The position numbers were made by a program, and so were the translations under genes. From NCBI RefSeq assembly GCF_013167955.1, contig NZ_BLWF01000002.1, positions 351,185 through 415,184 on the forward strand: a stretch of 64,000 bases of DNA, written 5' to 3'. Positions 24,817-33,927 of the stretch are shown piece by piece. Every line of letters begins with the position of its first letter. Positions within the stretch are counted from its first letter, which is position 1. The stretch comes from Thermanaeromonas sp. C210 (GTDB lineage: Bacteria > Bacillota > DSM-521 > Neomoorellales > Neomoorellaceae). The notes under the pieces were generated by a model, which was given only the letters and a program-made list of their open reading frames with translations, did no database searches and was not told where the DNA came from.

Positions 24817-26091
24817 TTATTTCAACATCTCCAAGAAAGCCTCTACCCGGGTCTTAATCTGGCCCGTATCCTCTTCGCTGTAATCGCTCTCCAGCGTGAG
24901 CACCGGTATGCCCTCTTCCTTCAAAGCCCTCTCCACCCTCCTGGCCTCCAGGGCATAGGTCTGGCAGAACTGCAGGGTATAGTAAATAACGCCGTCCGCC
25001 CGCCATTCCCGGGCTAAGGTTATTATATCCTCCACCCGGCCGGTATTGGGAGTAAAGCAGGCGCAGTTGATATCCAGTACGCGGCGGGCCAGGGCTTTTA
25101 CTTGGTCCTCTAACGTCCCGCCCTCCTCTACGTGGCCGGCAAAATAACGAGTGCCGGTGCAGGTCTCTTCGGCCACTATAACCGCCCCCGCGGACTCCAC
25201 CACATGGTGGAGCTTCCAGTAGGGTATGGGCATCGGTGTGCCGGCCACCACTATACGCGGGGCCCCCTTCGGAGCCACCCCTTCTCCCCGCGCCACACGG
25301 CCCTCTAATTCCTCGCAGAGCTCCTTTAACCTGGCGGCAAAGCGCTCAGGTTCGTCGAAAAAGGCCAGCTGGGATATAAGCAGGGCATCTTTGCCGCTTA
25401 TGGGAACGGGGTCCGCCTGTCGCGCCTTATACAGCCTTTTCAAGGCCTCCCGGCGGGAGTTGGCCACCTTTATTCCCGCCGCCAGCTTGTCTTTGTCCAC
25501 CGTCCGGCCGGAGCGGCGCTCTATTTCCTCCTTTAGACGCCATATCTCCCCTTCCCACAGGGCCAGATCGGCCTCTTCTTTGCGCTGGGGTAGTTCCATA
25601 ACATAAGTGGGTACATATTCGTTGAGTATCTCCCACGTCTTCTTCTTGCCGTCGCAGGTCGTCTCTCCGATCAAGAAGTCCACCGTCTGAAAATAGGGGC
25701 AGATTCTTTCCAGCTTAAAGCCCACCAGGGACTTTATCAAGGGGCATAGGTTCCGGGGGAGGATCCGCTCCCCGGCCGGAACGGTGAATTGGGCGCCGCC
25801 GCATAACCCTACACTGACCCCGCCCACCGCAAAGATCAATTCCTCGGGGACGAAAACACAAAAGGTACCCACTACCGGCGCTCCTTCTTTTTTCCGTTCC
25901 AGGATCTCTTGAATACGCCCTCCATGGGCCTCCATGAGAAGATTATCGAAATAGCCCATCCCCTGGGGCCGGTTAGATTGGGATAGGTAAACCGTGCCGA
26001 AAGCCTCGGGTAAAACGCCCAGAAAGAGATCGTGCCGCTCTAAATCCATACCCAGCTCCTGCCACATCTGGCGATAAGCTTCCATGGTCAT
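24817..26091 (-). CDS. 2-hydroxyacyl-CoA dehydratase D-component/double-cubane cluster protein family
   Basis: About 424 residues of the HgdB/FldB/BcrC-like fold with many conserved cysteines in short motifs (TFCVFVP, NLCPLIKS, TTCDGKKK, EETCTGTRYF, NCACFTPN, LQFCQTYA). These hold a [4Fe-4S] or, in double-cubane cluster proteins, an [8Fe-9S] cluster for low-potential reductions. It is a single gene without the second subunit, which favours the double-cubane type over a classical dehydratase; its ATP-driven reductase is not adjacent. The ATG at 26091 follows GGAGGAG by eight bases. Confidence 0.8.
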   Translation of the reverse strand: MTMEAYRQMWQELGMDLERHDLFLGVLPEAFGTVYLSQSNRPQGMGYFDNLLMEAHGGRIQEILERKKEGAPVVGTFCVFVPEELIFAVGGVSVGLCGGAQFTVPAGERILPRNLCPLIKSLVGFKLERICPYFQTVDFLIGETTCDGKKKTWEILNEYVPTYVMELPQRKEEADLALWEGEIWRLKEEIERRSGRTVDKDKLAAGIKVANSRREALKRLYKARQADPVPISGKDALLISQLAFFDEPERFAARLKELCEELEGRVARGEGVAPKGAPRIVVAGTPMPIPYWKLHHVVESAGAVIVAEETCTGTRYFAGHVEEGGTLEDQVKALARRVLDINCACFTPNTGRVEDIITLAREWRADGVIYYTLQFCQTYALEARRVERALKEEGIPVLTLESDYSEEDTGQIKTRVEAFLEMLK

Positions 26092-26188
26092 TCTTACCAC
26101 TCCTCCGGTCCCTTGAAATTTATGGCCTGTCAGCCGCCCTGGGTTTTGTCCTCTCATTGTATTTCTTCACGATATCTAAACTTCCTTC

Positions 26189-26217
26189 ATTATATGTATT
26201 CCTATTAGTTATAGCAA
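26189..26217 (-). promoter_or_regulatory. Sigma-A promoter of the dehydratase-like gene
   Basis: The minus strand has TTGCTA (26212-26217), a 17-nt spacer and TATAAT (26189-26194), about 95 nt before the start codon. Confidence 0.75.
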
Positions 26218-26226
26218 CAGACATTT

Positions 26227-26256
26227 AAAAACCCGGCCCGGGTTGACGGGGCCGGG
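26227..26256 (-). terminator. Intrinsic terminator after dusB
   Basis: Stem CCCGGCCC / GGGCCGGG followed on the minus strand by TTTTTAAA, about 40 nt past the dusB stop codon. Confidence 0.85.
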
Positions 26257-26294
26257 AGCCGGCCAATCTCCGCATACCCGCCAGCAGCGGTCCC

Positions 26295-27281
26295 TCACCG
26301 GGACCGATCCGCGGAGTTTAACCGCGCCATATAATCCTCCAGGAGGGCCGTCACCCCCGCCAGGGTGCCCTCATTATTTACGGCCTGCCGAACCCGGGCC
26401 GCGCCGGGCAAGCCCTTAAGGTACCAGGCCAGGTGCTTACGCATTTCCTTGACGCCCTTTGCTTCTCCCTTACGTTCCACCGCCATGCGGAGGTGCCGGA
26501 GGGCCATACCCAGCCGTTCCCGCGGGTCTGGAGGCGGAGGCACTTCCCTTCCGTCCAGCAAAGCCCGGATTTGGCTAAAGATCCAAGGATTCCCCAGGCA
26601 GCCCCGGCCTACCATAACCCCGTCGCATCCCGTGGCTTTCATAAGGGCCAGGGCGTCCTCCGGCCGCCAAACATCCCCGTTACCGATAACTGGGACGCCC
26701 ACCGCTTCTTTCACCCGCCGGATTATCTCCCAATCGGCCCTCCCGCTGTAGAACTGGCTACGGGTGCGGCCGTGGACGGTGACGGCCCGGGCCCCGGCCT
26801 CCACCACGGCGCAGGCGGCCTCTACGGCATTGACTTCTCCCTCGTCCCATCCCTTCCGCATCTTCACGGTAACCGGAACGGGGTATATGACCTCCGCCAC
26901 GGCCGCCACAATGTCTCTGGCCCGGGGCAAGTCCCGCATGAGGGCCGCCCCTTCCCCGTTGCGGGTGATTTTGGGCGTGGGGCAGCCCATGTTGAGGTCC
27001 ACCCAGGCCGCCCCGGCCTTTACCGCTTCCCTCGCCGCCCAAGCCATTATCTCCGGCTCGCGGCCGAAAAGCTGGACCACCACCCGGCCTTCCTCTCCCT
27101 TTAGGTCCATCAGCTCCCAGGTGGCGCTATTGCGGTAATAAAGGCCCTTGGCGCTTATCATTTCCGTAAAGGTAAGGGCCGCCCCCGCCTCCCGCAGGAT
27201 ACGGCGGAAGATTTTGTCCGTCACCCCGGCCATGGGCGCCGCCACCACCGGCGCCTCTAAAACGATGGTTCCTATTTGCAC
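26295..27281 (-). CDS. dusB: tRNA-dihydrouridine synthase (DusB type)
   Basis: A 328-residue FMN enzyme that reduces uridines in tRNA. The TIM barrel starts APMAGVTDKIFRR, and the catalytic cysteine lies in LNMGCPTPKI (near residue 100), with the FMN-phosphate motif GNGDV and MVGRGCLGNPW further on. It is in an operon with coaX, 18 nt downstream of it. Confidence 0.96.
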   Translation of the reverse strand: MQIGTIVLEAPVVAAPMAGVTDKIFRRILREAGAALTFTEMISAKGLYYRNSATWELMDLKGEEGRVVVQLFGREPEIMAWAAREAVKAGAAWVDLNMGCPTPKITRNGEGAALMRDLPRARDIVAAVAEVIYPVPVTVKMRKGWDEGEVNAVEAACAVVEAGARAVTVHGRTRSQFYSGRADWEIIRRVKEAVGVPVIGNGDVWRPEDALALMKATGCDGVMVGRGCLGNPWIFSQIRALLDGREVPPPPDPRERLGMALRHLRMAVERKGEAKGVKEMRKHLAWYLKGLPGAARVRQAVNNEGTLAGVTALLEDYMARLNSADRSR

Positions 27282-27299
27282 CTGCCGGTCACCGGCCTC

Positions 27300-28064
27300 C
27301 TACTTGTTCCGTTCATAAACGATCCGCAGGCCCTCCAGGGTGAGCCAGGGGTTCAAATGGTCAATGGCCTCCGTTTCCGGAGCTATAAGCCCGGCCAGCC
27401 CGCCGGTGGCCACCACCACGGCCCCCGCTCCCAGCTCCTTCTTCATGCGGCTTACGATGCCCTCCACCTGGCCGATGAAACCGTACATGATGCCTGCCTG
27501 CATGCAGGCCACGGTATTCTTGCCGATGACCGATCGGGGTCGCACCAGCTCTACCCTGGGGAGTTTGGCCGCATGGTAGAAAAGGGCTTCCGTTGAGATG
27601 CCGATGCCTGGGGCAATGGCGCCGCCCACATATTCTCCGGCCTCCGAAATGGCATCAAAGGTAGTGGCCGTCCCGAAATCAACGACAATGGCCGGGCCGC
27701 CGTACAGCTCGTACGCCGCCACCCCGTTGAGGATGCGGTCTGCGCCTACCTCCCGGGGATTGTCAAAACGGATGGGCATACCCGTCTTTACTCCCGGGCC
27801 CACCACCAGGGGCTCTACTTTGAAAAGCTCCCTGACGGCGGCCGTCAGAATGGGCGTCAGAGGGGGAACCACCGAAGCCAGGGCCACCGCCTGCACGTCT
27901 CCCACGGGCAGCCCGTAAAACTGGCTAAAGTGATACCACATCAAGCTGTATTCCTCGGCCGTCTTTTGCCGGTCGGTGGCCGTCCTCCAATGGCACACCA
28001 GTTTCCCATCCCGGTAAACACCGTAAACGATATTTGTATTACCCACATCGATTGCCAGTAGCAT
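27300..28064 (-). CDS. coaX: Type III pantothenate kinase
   Basis: About 254 residues of the ASKHA kinase fold with the N-terminal phosphate loop [10 protein letters not shown], the motif PREVGADRI and [11 protein letters not shown]. CoaX phosphorylates pantothenate as the first step of coenzyme A synthesis and needs a monovalent cation. The ATG at 28064 has GGGGG eight bases upstream. It links functionally with panC/panD farther along the window. Confidence 0.96.
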   Translation of the reverse strand: MLLAIDVGNTNIVYGVYRDGKLVCHWRTATDRQKTAEEYSLMWYHFSQFYGLPVGDVQAVALASVVPPLTPILTAAVRELFKVEPLVVGPGVKTGMPIRFDNPREVGADRILNGVAAYELYGGPAIVVDFGTATTFDAISEAGEYVGGAIAPGIGISTEALFYHAAKLPRVELVRPRSVIGKNTVACMQAGIMYGFIGQVEGIVSRMKKELGAGAVVVATGGLAGLIAPETEAIDHLNPWLTLEGLRIVYERNK

Positions 28065-28414
28065 ATTAGGCCCCCTTTCTGTTCCCATTATTCCACACCA
28101 AAGGCTCTTCTCCTCCCGCCCCGCCCTTTAACAGTAATGCCTCGCCCGGGACGGCTTACCACCGCTATGCCAGCATCCCTGCCGGCGCGACCATAAAAGG
28201 GGCGACCCGTGGCGGGTCGCCTTAGCCCTTTTCATATACCCTGCCCTACCGTGCAACGCTCTGTCCCGGTAGGTCTAAAAAACGCCACCATAATACTTCT
28301 CCTTCGATCTGAGTTGGGGAGGCTCACGGGGAGGGGCATGTGCGCCGCCTTCCCGGGGTAAAAAAGAAGGGTATATGCGGAATGGTCGAGCCCAAAGAAG
28401 TGGTTTTGACGTTA
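28065..28414. other. Intergenic region between coaX and fapA
   Basis: Contains the bidirectional-looking terminator at 28196-28231. No gene or clear coaX promoter is supported elsewhere in this stretch. Confidence 0.5.
28196..28231 (-). terminator. Intrinsic terminator of the partner-switch/fapA operon
   Basis: A 9-bp stem (GGCGACCCG / CGGGTCGCC) with A-rich and T-rich flanks, AAAAGGG on one side and CCCTTTT on the other, so it can work on either strand. It is about 180 nt past the fapA stop. Confidence 0.8.
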
Positions 28415-30226
28415 TTAGAGTGGAATACTACTTTTGATTATATTCCCTTCCCGGTCAAGCCTTAGCCGTACTCCCCACTCCTCCTGAACAAAATAATACC
28501 GGCGAGAACCTATACGGACGGAAGTATTCTCAAAGGCATGACCTATGGTCACGGTAGCAGCGCTCCCGGTTTCAACCCCGGTACTGGTGCCGGTACGGGA
28601 GCCCAGTTCTTTTATATAAACGTCACCCTGGGCCTGGATCTCCCCACCCCGGAACACACCACCCACGACGGTCACCGATCTCCCGGCCTGGAGCCTGGTA
28701 TGATAACAGCCGTTACCCATTACCTTAATGTTACCGGTAGCTATAACGGTGGAGTTCACAGCGTAGTTAATTATAATGTCAGCCGTATCCTGAGGCGGTG
28801 TATTAATCTCCTCGCGGCAAATCCTTATGCCTTTCATAATCGCCTCCAGCTGCTCTACACTTTTAACGGCCAAGGGGGTCCTTACCAGGCGTTCCAGATC
28901 CTTCACCAACGCCGTCAGCCCATTCATGGATATAGCAGGGAAGGTTTGTAGTTCCTTTTCTAGTATTTTCACGGCCGCAGGAAGATCGCGAAATTTCCTT
29001 TCTAAAAGCAGTAGCACCAGAGGCCCAATGCCACCTTTAAGGTCATCTTTCTTGAAGGAAGGGTGATGGAGAAGCTGAGTAATAGCGGTAGTCAAATGCT
29101 CCAACATAGCACCAATCCTGCCCAGGATTGAAAGGAATTTCTCCTGCCAGACCGTGCTGCTCCCGGCGACCAGGAGGGAAGAAAAAACATTGCCGCGTAC
29201 CTCAATGCATCCTCCGGCCCGGATCGCGGCCCCGGACACGGCGCCCGCTATATTAATGTTGCCACCGGCCTCCACACGCATCCCCTCTTCCACCTGGCCG
29301 GCAATGATTACATCGCCGCTGAAGGAAATATTTCCCGAGGTGATATCAACATTGCTGGGGTGCACGAGGGCAGGCAGCACACTGATGATGACCCGCCCCT
29401 TTAGCCTTCGGACGACGGGACGGCCGGCCATAGCAGCAATGACTTCCAGGCCATCATTGCTCAAAACAGCGCCAGACCCGGCAATCATTTGAATGTCTTT
29501 GGGCTCGGGAGGCAGGATCAGCTCACCCGTTACCGTCTGCCCCGGCTGCCCTGCCCCAGCGGGATGCTTCCGGGCCAGGACCATGCCGGCTTCTACAGCG
29601 GTAAAATGAAATCTTTCCCGGAAGTCCACCGTCTCTTCTTCTCCCACGGCCACCGGAACCTTGGGCTGGGTAGTAAAGAATATTTCTACCGAAGCGTCCT
29701 TTCCAGGGACAGGTGGTATACCCTGGGCAATGATTAAAGTGCCTTCCGTTGAGGGTTCGAGGCCCCGGCCGCAGGCCTGCCAGTCTATACCGTACCTGAT
29801 GCCCTGGCGCTCCATCTCCCTGGTCAAATCTTCCATGGTAAAGGCTTTATAGAAATCCTCCTGTTCCAGGACCTGCAGGTTCAAAAACCGCGCCGGCGGC
29901 ACATCCTGCATTTCTCTTCGGACCAGTACCCAGGGTTTCACGTGTAAAAAGGCCTTCAGTTTATCCTCACTGACCTTTACCTGCCAGTATCCTTCCCGCT
30001 GCTCATCCAGCACGATAATTTCTACCTTGTCCTTGTCACTTACAGGTGTCGGTTCCTTCCGTTCTTCCCCATTTACTACCAGGCGCAGCCCCGGGCAGGG
30101 AGCTATCACCGGATAAGGTCCTCCCGGCGGGTGTTTTATTACCAGCCGCCCGTTTATTACGGCTGCCCGGGGTGCCAGGCCTTCTTCCCCGGACCGTTCA
30201 AGGGCTCCATCCTTTAAGGGTTCCAC
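28415..30226 (-). CDS. fapA: FapA (DUF342) family polymer-forming protein
   Basis: A 603-residue protein with the FapA N-terminal region and a beta-helix core (ITSGNISFSGDVIIAGQVEE) interrupted by a helical coiled segment of about 120 residues. FapA-like proteins bind membranes or polymers and are linked to flagellar/cell-surface assembly and cell-signalling. It is the last gene of a five-gene operon with STAS proteins and a PP2C phosphatase, an unusual setting for this family. Confidence 0.85.
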   Translation of the reverse strand: MEPLKDGALERSGEEGLAPRAAVINGRLVIKHPPGGPYPVIAPCPGLRLVVNGEERKEPTPVSDKDKVEIIVLDEQREGYWQVKVSEDKLKAFLHVKPWVLVRREMQDVPPARFLNLQVLEQEDFYKAFTMEDLTREMERQGIRYGIDWQACGRGLEPSTEGTLIIAQGIPPVPGKDASVEIFFTTQPKVPVAVGEEETVDFRERFHFTAVEAGMVLARKHPAGAGQPGQTVTGELILPPEPKDIQMIAGSGAVLSNDGLEVIAAMAGRPVVRRLKGRVIISVLPALVHPSNVDITSGNISFSGDVIIAGQVEEGMRVEAGGNINIAGAVSGAAIRAGGCIEVRGNVFSSLLVAGSSTVWQEKFLSILGRIGAMLEHLTTAITQLLHHPSFKKDDLKGGIGPLVLLLLERKFRDLPAAVKILEKELQTFPAISMNGLTALVKDLERLVRTPLAVKSVEQLEAIMKGIRICREEINTPPQDTADIIINYAVNSTVIATGNIKVMGNGCYHTRLQAGRSVTVVGGVFRGGEIQAQGDVYIKELGSRTGTSTGVETGSAATVTIGHAFENTSVRIGSRRYYFVQEEWGVRLRLDREGNIIKSSIPL

Positions 30227-30232
30227 GGGCCC

Positions 30233-30565
30233 TCACTCCCCTCCCCTTTGAGGGGCGCCTTGAAGGGTTTCCAGGACGCGGAAGAAGCCGATTATTTCTA
30301 GATCATGGGAAATATTGGCGGGTATATGGGTGATCTCCAAAATACGGTTCTGGCTCCTCAACAACCTCGCCTGGTGGAGGAGCATCCCCGCACCGGAGGA
30401 ATCCATAAACTGCAGGTCTTTGAGGTTTACTTCTACCCGGGGAGCCTCCTGTCTTTCAATTTCTTCTTGCAACTGGGCAATGTTGCTGTAATCGAGTTCA
30501 CCCGCTACCACCAGGGTGGTCTTTCCCCTTTCTTTATTCACTCTGATTTGCAACATGCTGTTCAC
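30233..30565 (-). CDS. STAS-domain anti-anti-sigma factor
   Basis: A 110-residue SpoIIAA/RsbV-like protein. The phosphoacceptor serine lies in LQFMDSSGAGMLL. When unphosphorylated it should bind the ATPase anti-sigma-like protein of the same operon. It is the second STAS gene of the cluster. Confidence 0.92.
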   Translation of the reverse strand: MNSMLQIRVNKERGKTTLVVAGELDYSNIAQLQEEIERQEAPRVEVNLKDLQFMDSSGAGMLLHQARLLRSQNRILEITHIPANISHDLEIIGFFRVLETLQGAPQRGGE

Positions 30566-30569
30566 CCCG

Positions 30570-31271
30570 TCATTGGTCTCTTTTAAGGATTACCAGAGTC
30601 ACATCATCCCTTTGCTGCTTACAACCGGTAAAGGTAAATAAATCCCTTAAGATAACGTCCTGGAGATCCCCTGCATCCAGGCCGGCATTAGCCGCAACTA
30701 TTCCTGTGAGGCGATTCAAGCCATAATGTTGCCCCCCGGCATTGCGAGCTTCTATCAGACCATCGGTGTACATGACCACCACATCGCCCCGTGATAGGAT
30801 GAATTGTTCCGGCCCTGTGCCTTGGTATTCATCCAGGAAACCCAGGGCTACTCCCCTTACCCGGGGCATGTAGATATTCTGCCCTGAAAATATTACCGGG
30901 GAAGGGTGGCCGGCGCTCAGGCAGGTTATACAATTATGTTGCCGTTCGTAAGAAATTAGGCCCAGGGTGGCAAAGGAGCCGGCGCGGTACAGCCGCTTGC
31001 CTGCGGTTGCAGCCAGCTGATTCACGATTTCCAGCAGGGACAGGTCTTTTCCAGTGCAGGAATATAAGACTGTACAAAGGTCCTTCCTTTGCCCGGCAGC
31101 ACGCATACCTTTCCCCATTACGTCTCCGATGGCCACGATAAGTCCATCTTCTCCCCGGGGAATAAAAGCAAAAAAGTCGCCGCCTTCCAGGTCTGCTGGA
31201 ATACTACAGCCGGCACCCTGAATACCGGCATGTATTATTCTCCTCCCCCTGTCACCGGTATCCAGGGACAT
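30570..31271 (-). CDS. PP2C-type SpoIIE/RsbU family serine phosphatase
   Basis: About 233 residues with phosphatase motifs GGDFFAF, VAIGDVMGKGMRAA and GDVVVMYTDGLIEARN. It would dephosphorylate the STAS proteins on either side. There is no sensor domain, so its activity must be set by a partner. The ATG at 31271, two bases after the upstream STAS stop and behind GGGGGTGA, is chosen over a longer frame. Confidence 0.9.
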   Translation of the reverse strand: MSLDTGDRGRRIIHAGIQGAGCSIPADLEGGDFFAFIPRGEDGLIVAIGDVMGKGMRAAGQRKDLCTVLYSCTGKDLSLLEIVNQLAATAGKRLYRAGSFATLGLISYERQHNCITCLSAGHPSPVIFSGQNIYMPRVRGVALGFLDEYQGTGPEQFILSRGDVVVMYTDGLIEARNAGGQHYGLNRLTGIVAANAGLDAGDLQDVILRDLFTFTGCKQQRDDVTLVILKRDQ

Positions 31272-31272
31272 T

Positions 31273-31614
31273 TTAGGATTCACCCCCGGCTGCCTTGCCC
31301 TGACCACTATAATCAAGGAGTTCTTCCACACCTACCAGCCGGAAAACTTCGGCAATCTCCGGGCAAGGGTTAATAACCCGTACCTCACCTCCCTGCCTTG
31401 ACCACCGACGCCGTATTTCTAATAAACCCCTGAGGCCTGTAGAATCTATAAAGGATACCCCCGCCAGATTTATTTCCAGCTGCCTTTCGCCTTCCTGCAG
31501 TTCTGCAGCTTGCTCCAGCATGGCCAGGGTCTCCATGTCTAACTCCCCTGTAAGGTTTAAACGGCGCCCATGTTCACCTTTGGTTACAGAGATGGCCAGC
31601 ATTTTATAGCTCAT
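31273..31614 (-). CDS. STAS-domain anti-anti-sigma factor
   Basis: A 113-residue RsbV-like protein with the phosphoacceptor region VSFIDSTGLRGLLE. It precedes the phosphatase, with which it is translationally coupled. It differs from the second STAS protein enough to suggest separate targets. Confidence 0.92.
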   Translation of the reverse strand: MSYKMLAISVTKGEHGRRLNLTGELDMETLAMLEQAAELQEGERQLEINLAGVSFIDSTGLRGLLEIRRRWSRQGGEVRVINPCPEIAEVFRLVGVEELLDYSGQGKAAGGES

Positions 31615-31633
31615 CCTTTCTTCGACCTAGGAA

Positions 31634-32893
31634 CTAGGAAGCTGTACAACAGCTCTCTTCACCTGCTGAAGGGTGGAAATCCAGGACCAGGGTGGTTCCC
31701 CCGGTACCCGTAGTTAGATAAACTTTATCGGCATAATAAAGTATTAGAGTAAAACCGCACCCCAAAGAGTCCTGGGTAGAGTAATGCTGCATTAAAGCTG
31801 CTTTAGGCAAATCTTTTATCTTAATTCCCCGGCCCTGGTCTTTAATGATTATCCGGATGGCCCCCTCCTTCTGTCGGACCACCCACTCACCGCCCCCAGC
31901 ATGTTTTAAAGCGTTGGTCAAAGCCTCAGTTAAAGATAAGGCCATCCCATATCTACGGGTGCGGAAAGCTCCAGGTAACAAACTGCATAACTGGCTGCGC
32001 GCTGAAGCTATGTCGGTAGCCTTGTTAACTACCCCCTTTGCCAGTTCCCTACCTTGGGACAACAGAGCCACCATTTCTTCTGAAGGCAGCAGCTCCAGGC
32101 GCCCGTTGGTAACGGCAGCTATGGCCTCCCGGTAGGCCAGCATCTCCTGGCGGCGCATCTGCCTTTCCTTTTCAATAATTTCGGTGAGGTCAAAGGCCAG
32201 CAGGCCCCCTGCCCGGGCATCAAGGGGTATACCGTGCAGATCGAAAATCCGTTTACCGTCATCACTTACTATCACTTCCCGGCAATGGGTTCCCCGGTGT
32301 ATTGCCTGGCGCATTAGACTTTCCATTGCCGGCAGGGGCAGCTCCAGATCCTCCTGTCCCGCCAGATGGCGAAAACGACCTTTTTCGTAACGCATTACTG
32401 TGCCCAGCCGCATGGCATGGAAAATCTCTGATCTTTCCAACTCGGCAAGTAAGCGCTCTTTAACCAGCTCCTGTAAATGGGCGGGAACTAACTGCGACAC
32501 CTGCTCAATGAAGTCCCCCGTACTACCCGTCAGCAAGCGGTATTCTTCATTGCCCAGGCGGCCGGCCGTTTCCTTACCCCGGTGAACGGCTATGATATCA
32601 AAGAGATGGATGTCGCCCTTGCCCCTGGTAGGCACTCCTGCTACATCCAGGCTGAGATGGTGCTTTAAATAAATCCGGTATTGACCGGGAACGGGAGCCC
32701 GGGTTTCCAGGCCCAGTTCCATGGTGTTCAATACGAGGAGACGGCCGGCATAACGTTGCCCATCGACGGCAACCAGGCTAATATTTATAGGCACCTGTGG
32801 TTTCCGGCGCGAAGGTCCGGGACTCATGAAATGCTCGCAGTCGACACAAGAACGATGTGGGGTCCTTTGGGCACACCGGCTACACTCCTCCAC
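31634..32893 (-). CDS. RsbW-like ATPase with zinc-ribbon and PAS-like N-terminal regions
   Basis: A 419-residue protein. Residues 5-21 carry two CxxC pairs (CSRC ... CVDC), a likely zinc ribbon. A beta-rich segment (about 30-120) and a PAS-like region follow, then a GHKL ATPase domain of the RsbW/SpoIIAB kind (LSLTEALTNALKHAGGG, IIIKDQGRGI). It would phosphorylate STAS proteins or sequester a target. It starts at a GTG after a GGGGGG run and begins the partner-switch operon. The input domain is not recognised. Confidence 0.8.
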   Translation of the reverse strand: MEECSRCAQRTPHRSCVDCEHFMSPGPSRRKPQVPINISLVAVDGQRYAGRLLVLNTMELGLETRAPVPGQYRIYLKHHLSLDVAGVPTRGKGDIHLFDIIAVHRGKETAGRLGNEEYRLLTGSTGDFIEQVSQLVPAHLQELVKERLLAELERSEIFHAMRLGTVMRYEKGRFRHLAGQEDLELPLPAMESLMRQAIHRGTHCREVIVSDDGKRIFDLHGIPLDARAGGLLAFDLTEIIEKERQMRRQEMLAYREAIAAVTNGRLELLPSEEMVALLSQGRELAKGVVNKATDIASARSQLCSLLPGAFRTRRYGMALSLTEALTNALKHAGGGEWVVRQKEGAIRIIIKDQGRGIKIKDLPKAALMQHYSTQDSLGCGFTLILYYADKVYLTTGTGGTTLVLDFHPSAGEESCCTAS

Positions 32894-33211
32894 ACATGAC
32901 CCCCCTAATGTTCTGCCTTCTGGTCGGTACTAACATCTCCCTAACAGGGAGCGAACCGCATTACGGTAGGGGCGAAAGGCCGCTACGGCACCCGAGGCAC
33001 CAAGATGGCCCTTGCGGCCGCGGGGATATCTGCGGGCTCCGGTCGCGGATAACTGCAATGGGGAAGCAGAGGAATAGGGCAGGAAGGAAGGCAACAATCG
33101 AGGGAGGCAGAAACCCGATCCTTATATAAGAAGCGTAAGGAACCGGACGTAACCAGAGGGTGAGAACCGTCGGAAGGCGCTATACAGTACTTACCAGAAC
33201 CTACTTTACCT

Positions 33212-33232
33212 GGTGTATCTGGTAGATATACC
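33212..33232. repeat. Small palindrome beside the poly-C tract
   Basis: GGTGTATCT-GGT-AGATATACC forms a nine-pair stem (one G-T pair), ending at the first C residues of the homopolymer. Possible operator or short hairpin. Confidence 0.4.
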
Positions 33233-33244
33233 CCCCCCCCCCCC
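33231..33244. repeat. Homopolymer of 14 C residues
   Basis: An uninterrupted C14 run upstream of the partner-switch operon. Such runs are prone to length change by slippage. Confidence 0.9.
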
Positions 33245-33927
33245 ATTATGGTGGTTTATGTTATTTCTTACGATTATTGTCATCCCTTTCGGCTTTTCTA
33301 TCGCCACTCGCCGCACCCCTTTATAAAAAAATAGGTGACCTGGATAGACGGTCACCTCGCCATCCCCCACGGCAGCCTGGCAACCATAGCCTACCCCGGC
33401 CTTAGGCCCACGGCTTTGCGTCCCGCCCTTTCGAGCGGTTTGCCCTTTGCGTGAAGGCAATATAAGAAATTGCCCTTTTCAACCGTTGTCGGAATACAAC
33501 CTTAATCTTGATTATCCCACGACCGCCTCCCCTGTCGCAACTTCGATTATCTAGTGTATGGGAGGCCTGGCGGCTGATTTCTGCATATTTTCCAGTCCAT
33601 GCCCGGTGTATTTACCTTCTGGCGGATTTTGTCGTTTACTGTCGAACTTTCGGGGTGATTCTTACCCTTTTAATCCAGAGGTGGAGGCCCCTAGCCTTAA
33701 GCCTTGGAGGCCCACAAAAGGCATCCGGGAAGTAGAAGCTTTAACGCTTTCGCCACCACCGGCAGGGTTACTATAGAGAGCCGAAAGGAAAACATACTCC
33801 CCCATATAGCCCACCTTGGCCTGATCCTCGATTAGTCGAGGCGAGATCCATCGCTGCCACGGCCTCCACCATTGCCGCCAGCCCGAGGTAGCAGTAAACA
33901 CGCACCGCGCCCTGCCGCCGCGTCCCC

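Larger units (their letters stand above)
32894..33927. other. About 1 kb without a supported gene; poly-C tract and small palindrome
   Basis: No reading frame here has a good ribosome site or recognisable product; open frames on the minus strand at 32983-33246, 33206-33460 and 33662-33901 look random. The region holds a run of 14 C residues at 33231-33244 next to a hairpin (33212-33232). It may carry the promoter of the partner-switch operon and remains of a decayed gene. Confidence 0.5.

Noticed and set aside
33206-33901. Two minus-strand frames as possible transposase remains
   Set aside because: Neither shows a catalytic motif, terminal repeats or target duplication; composition looks like unconstrained DNA.
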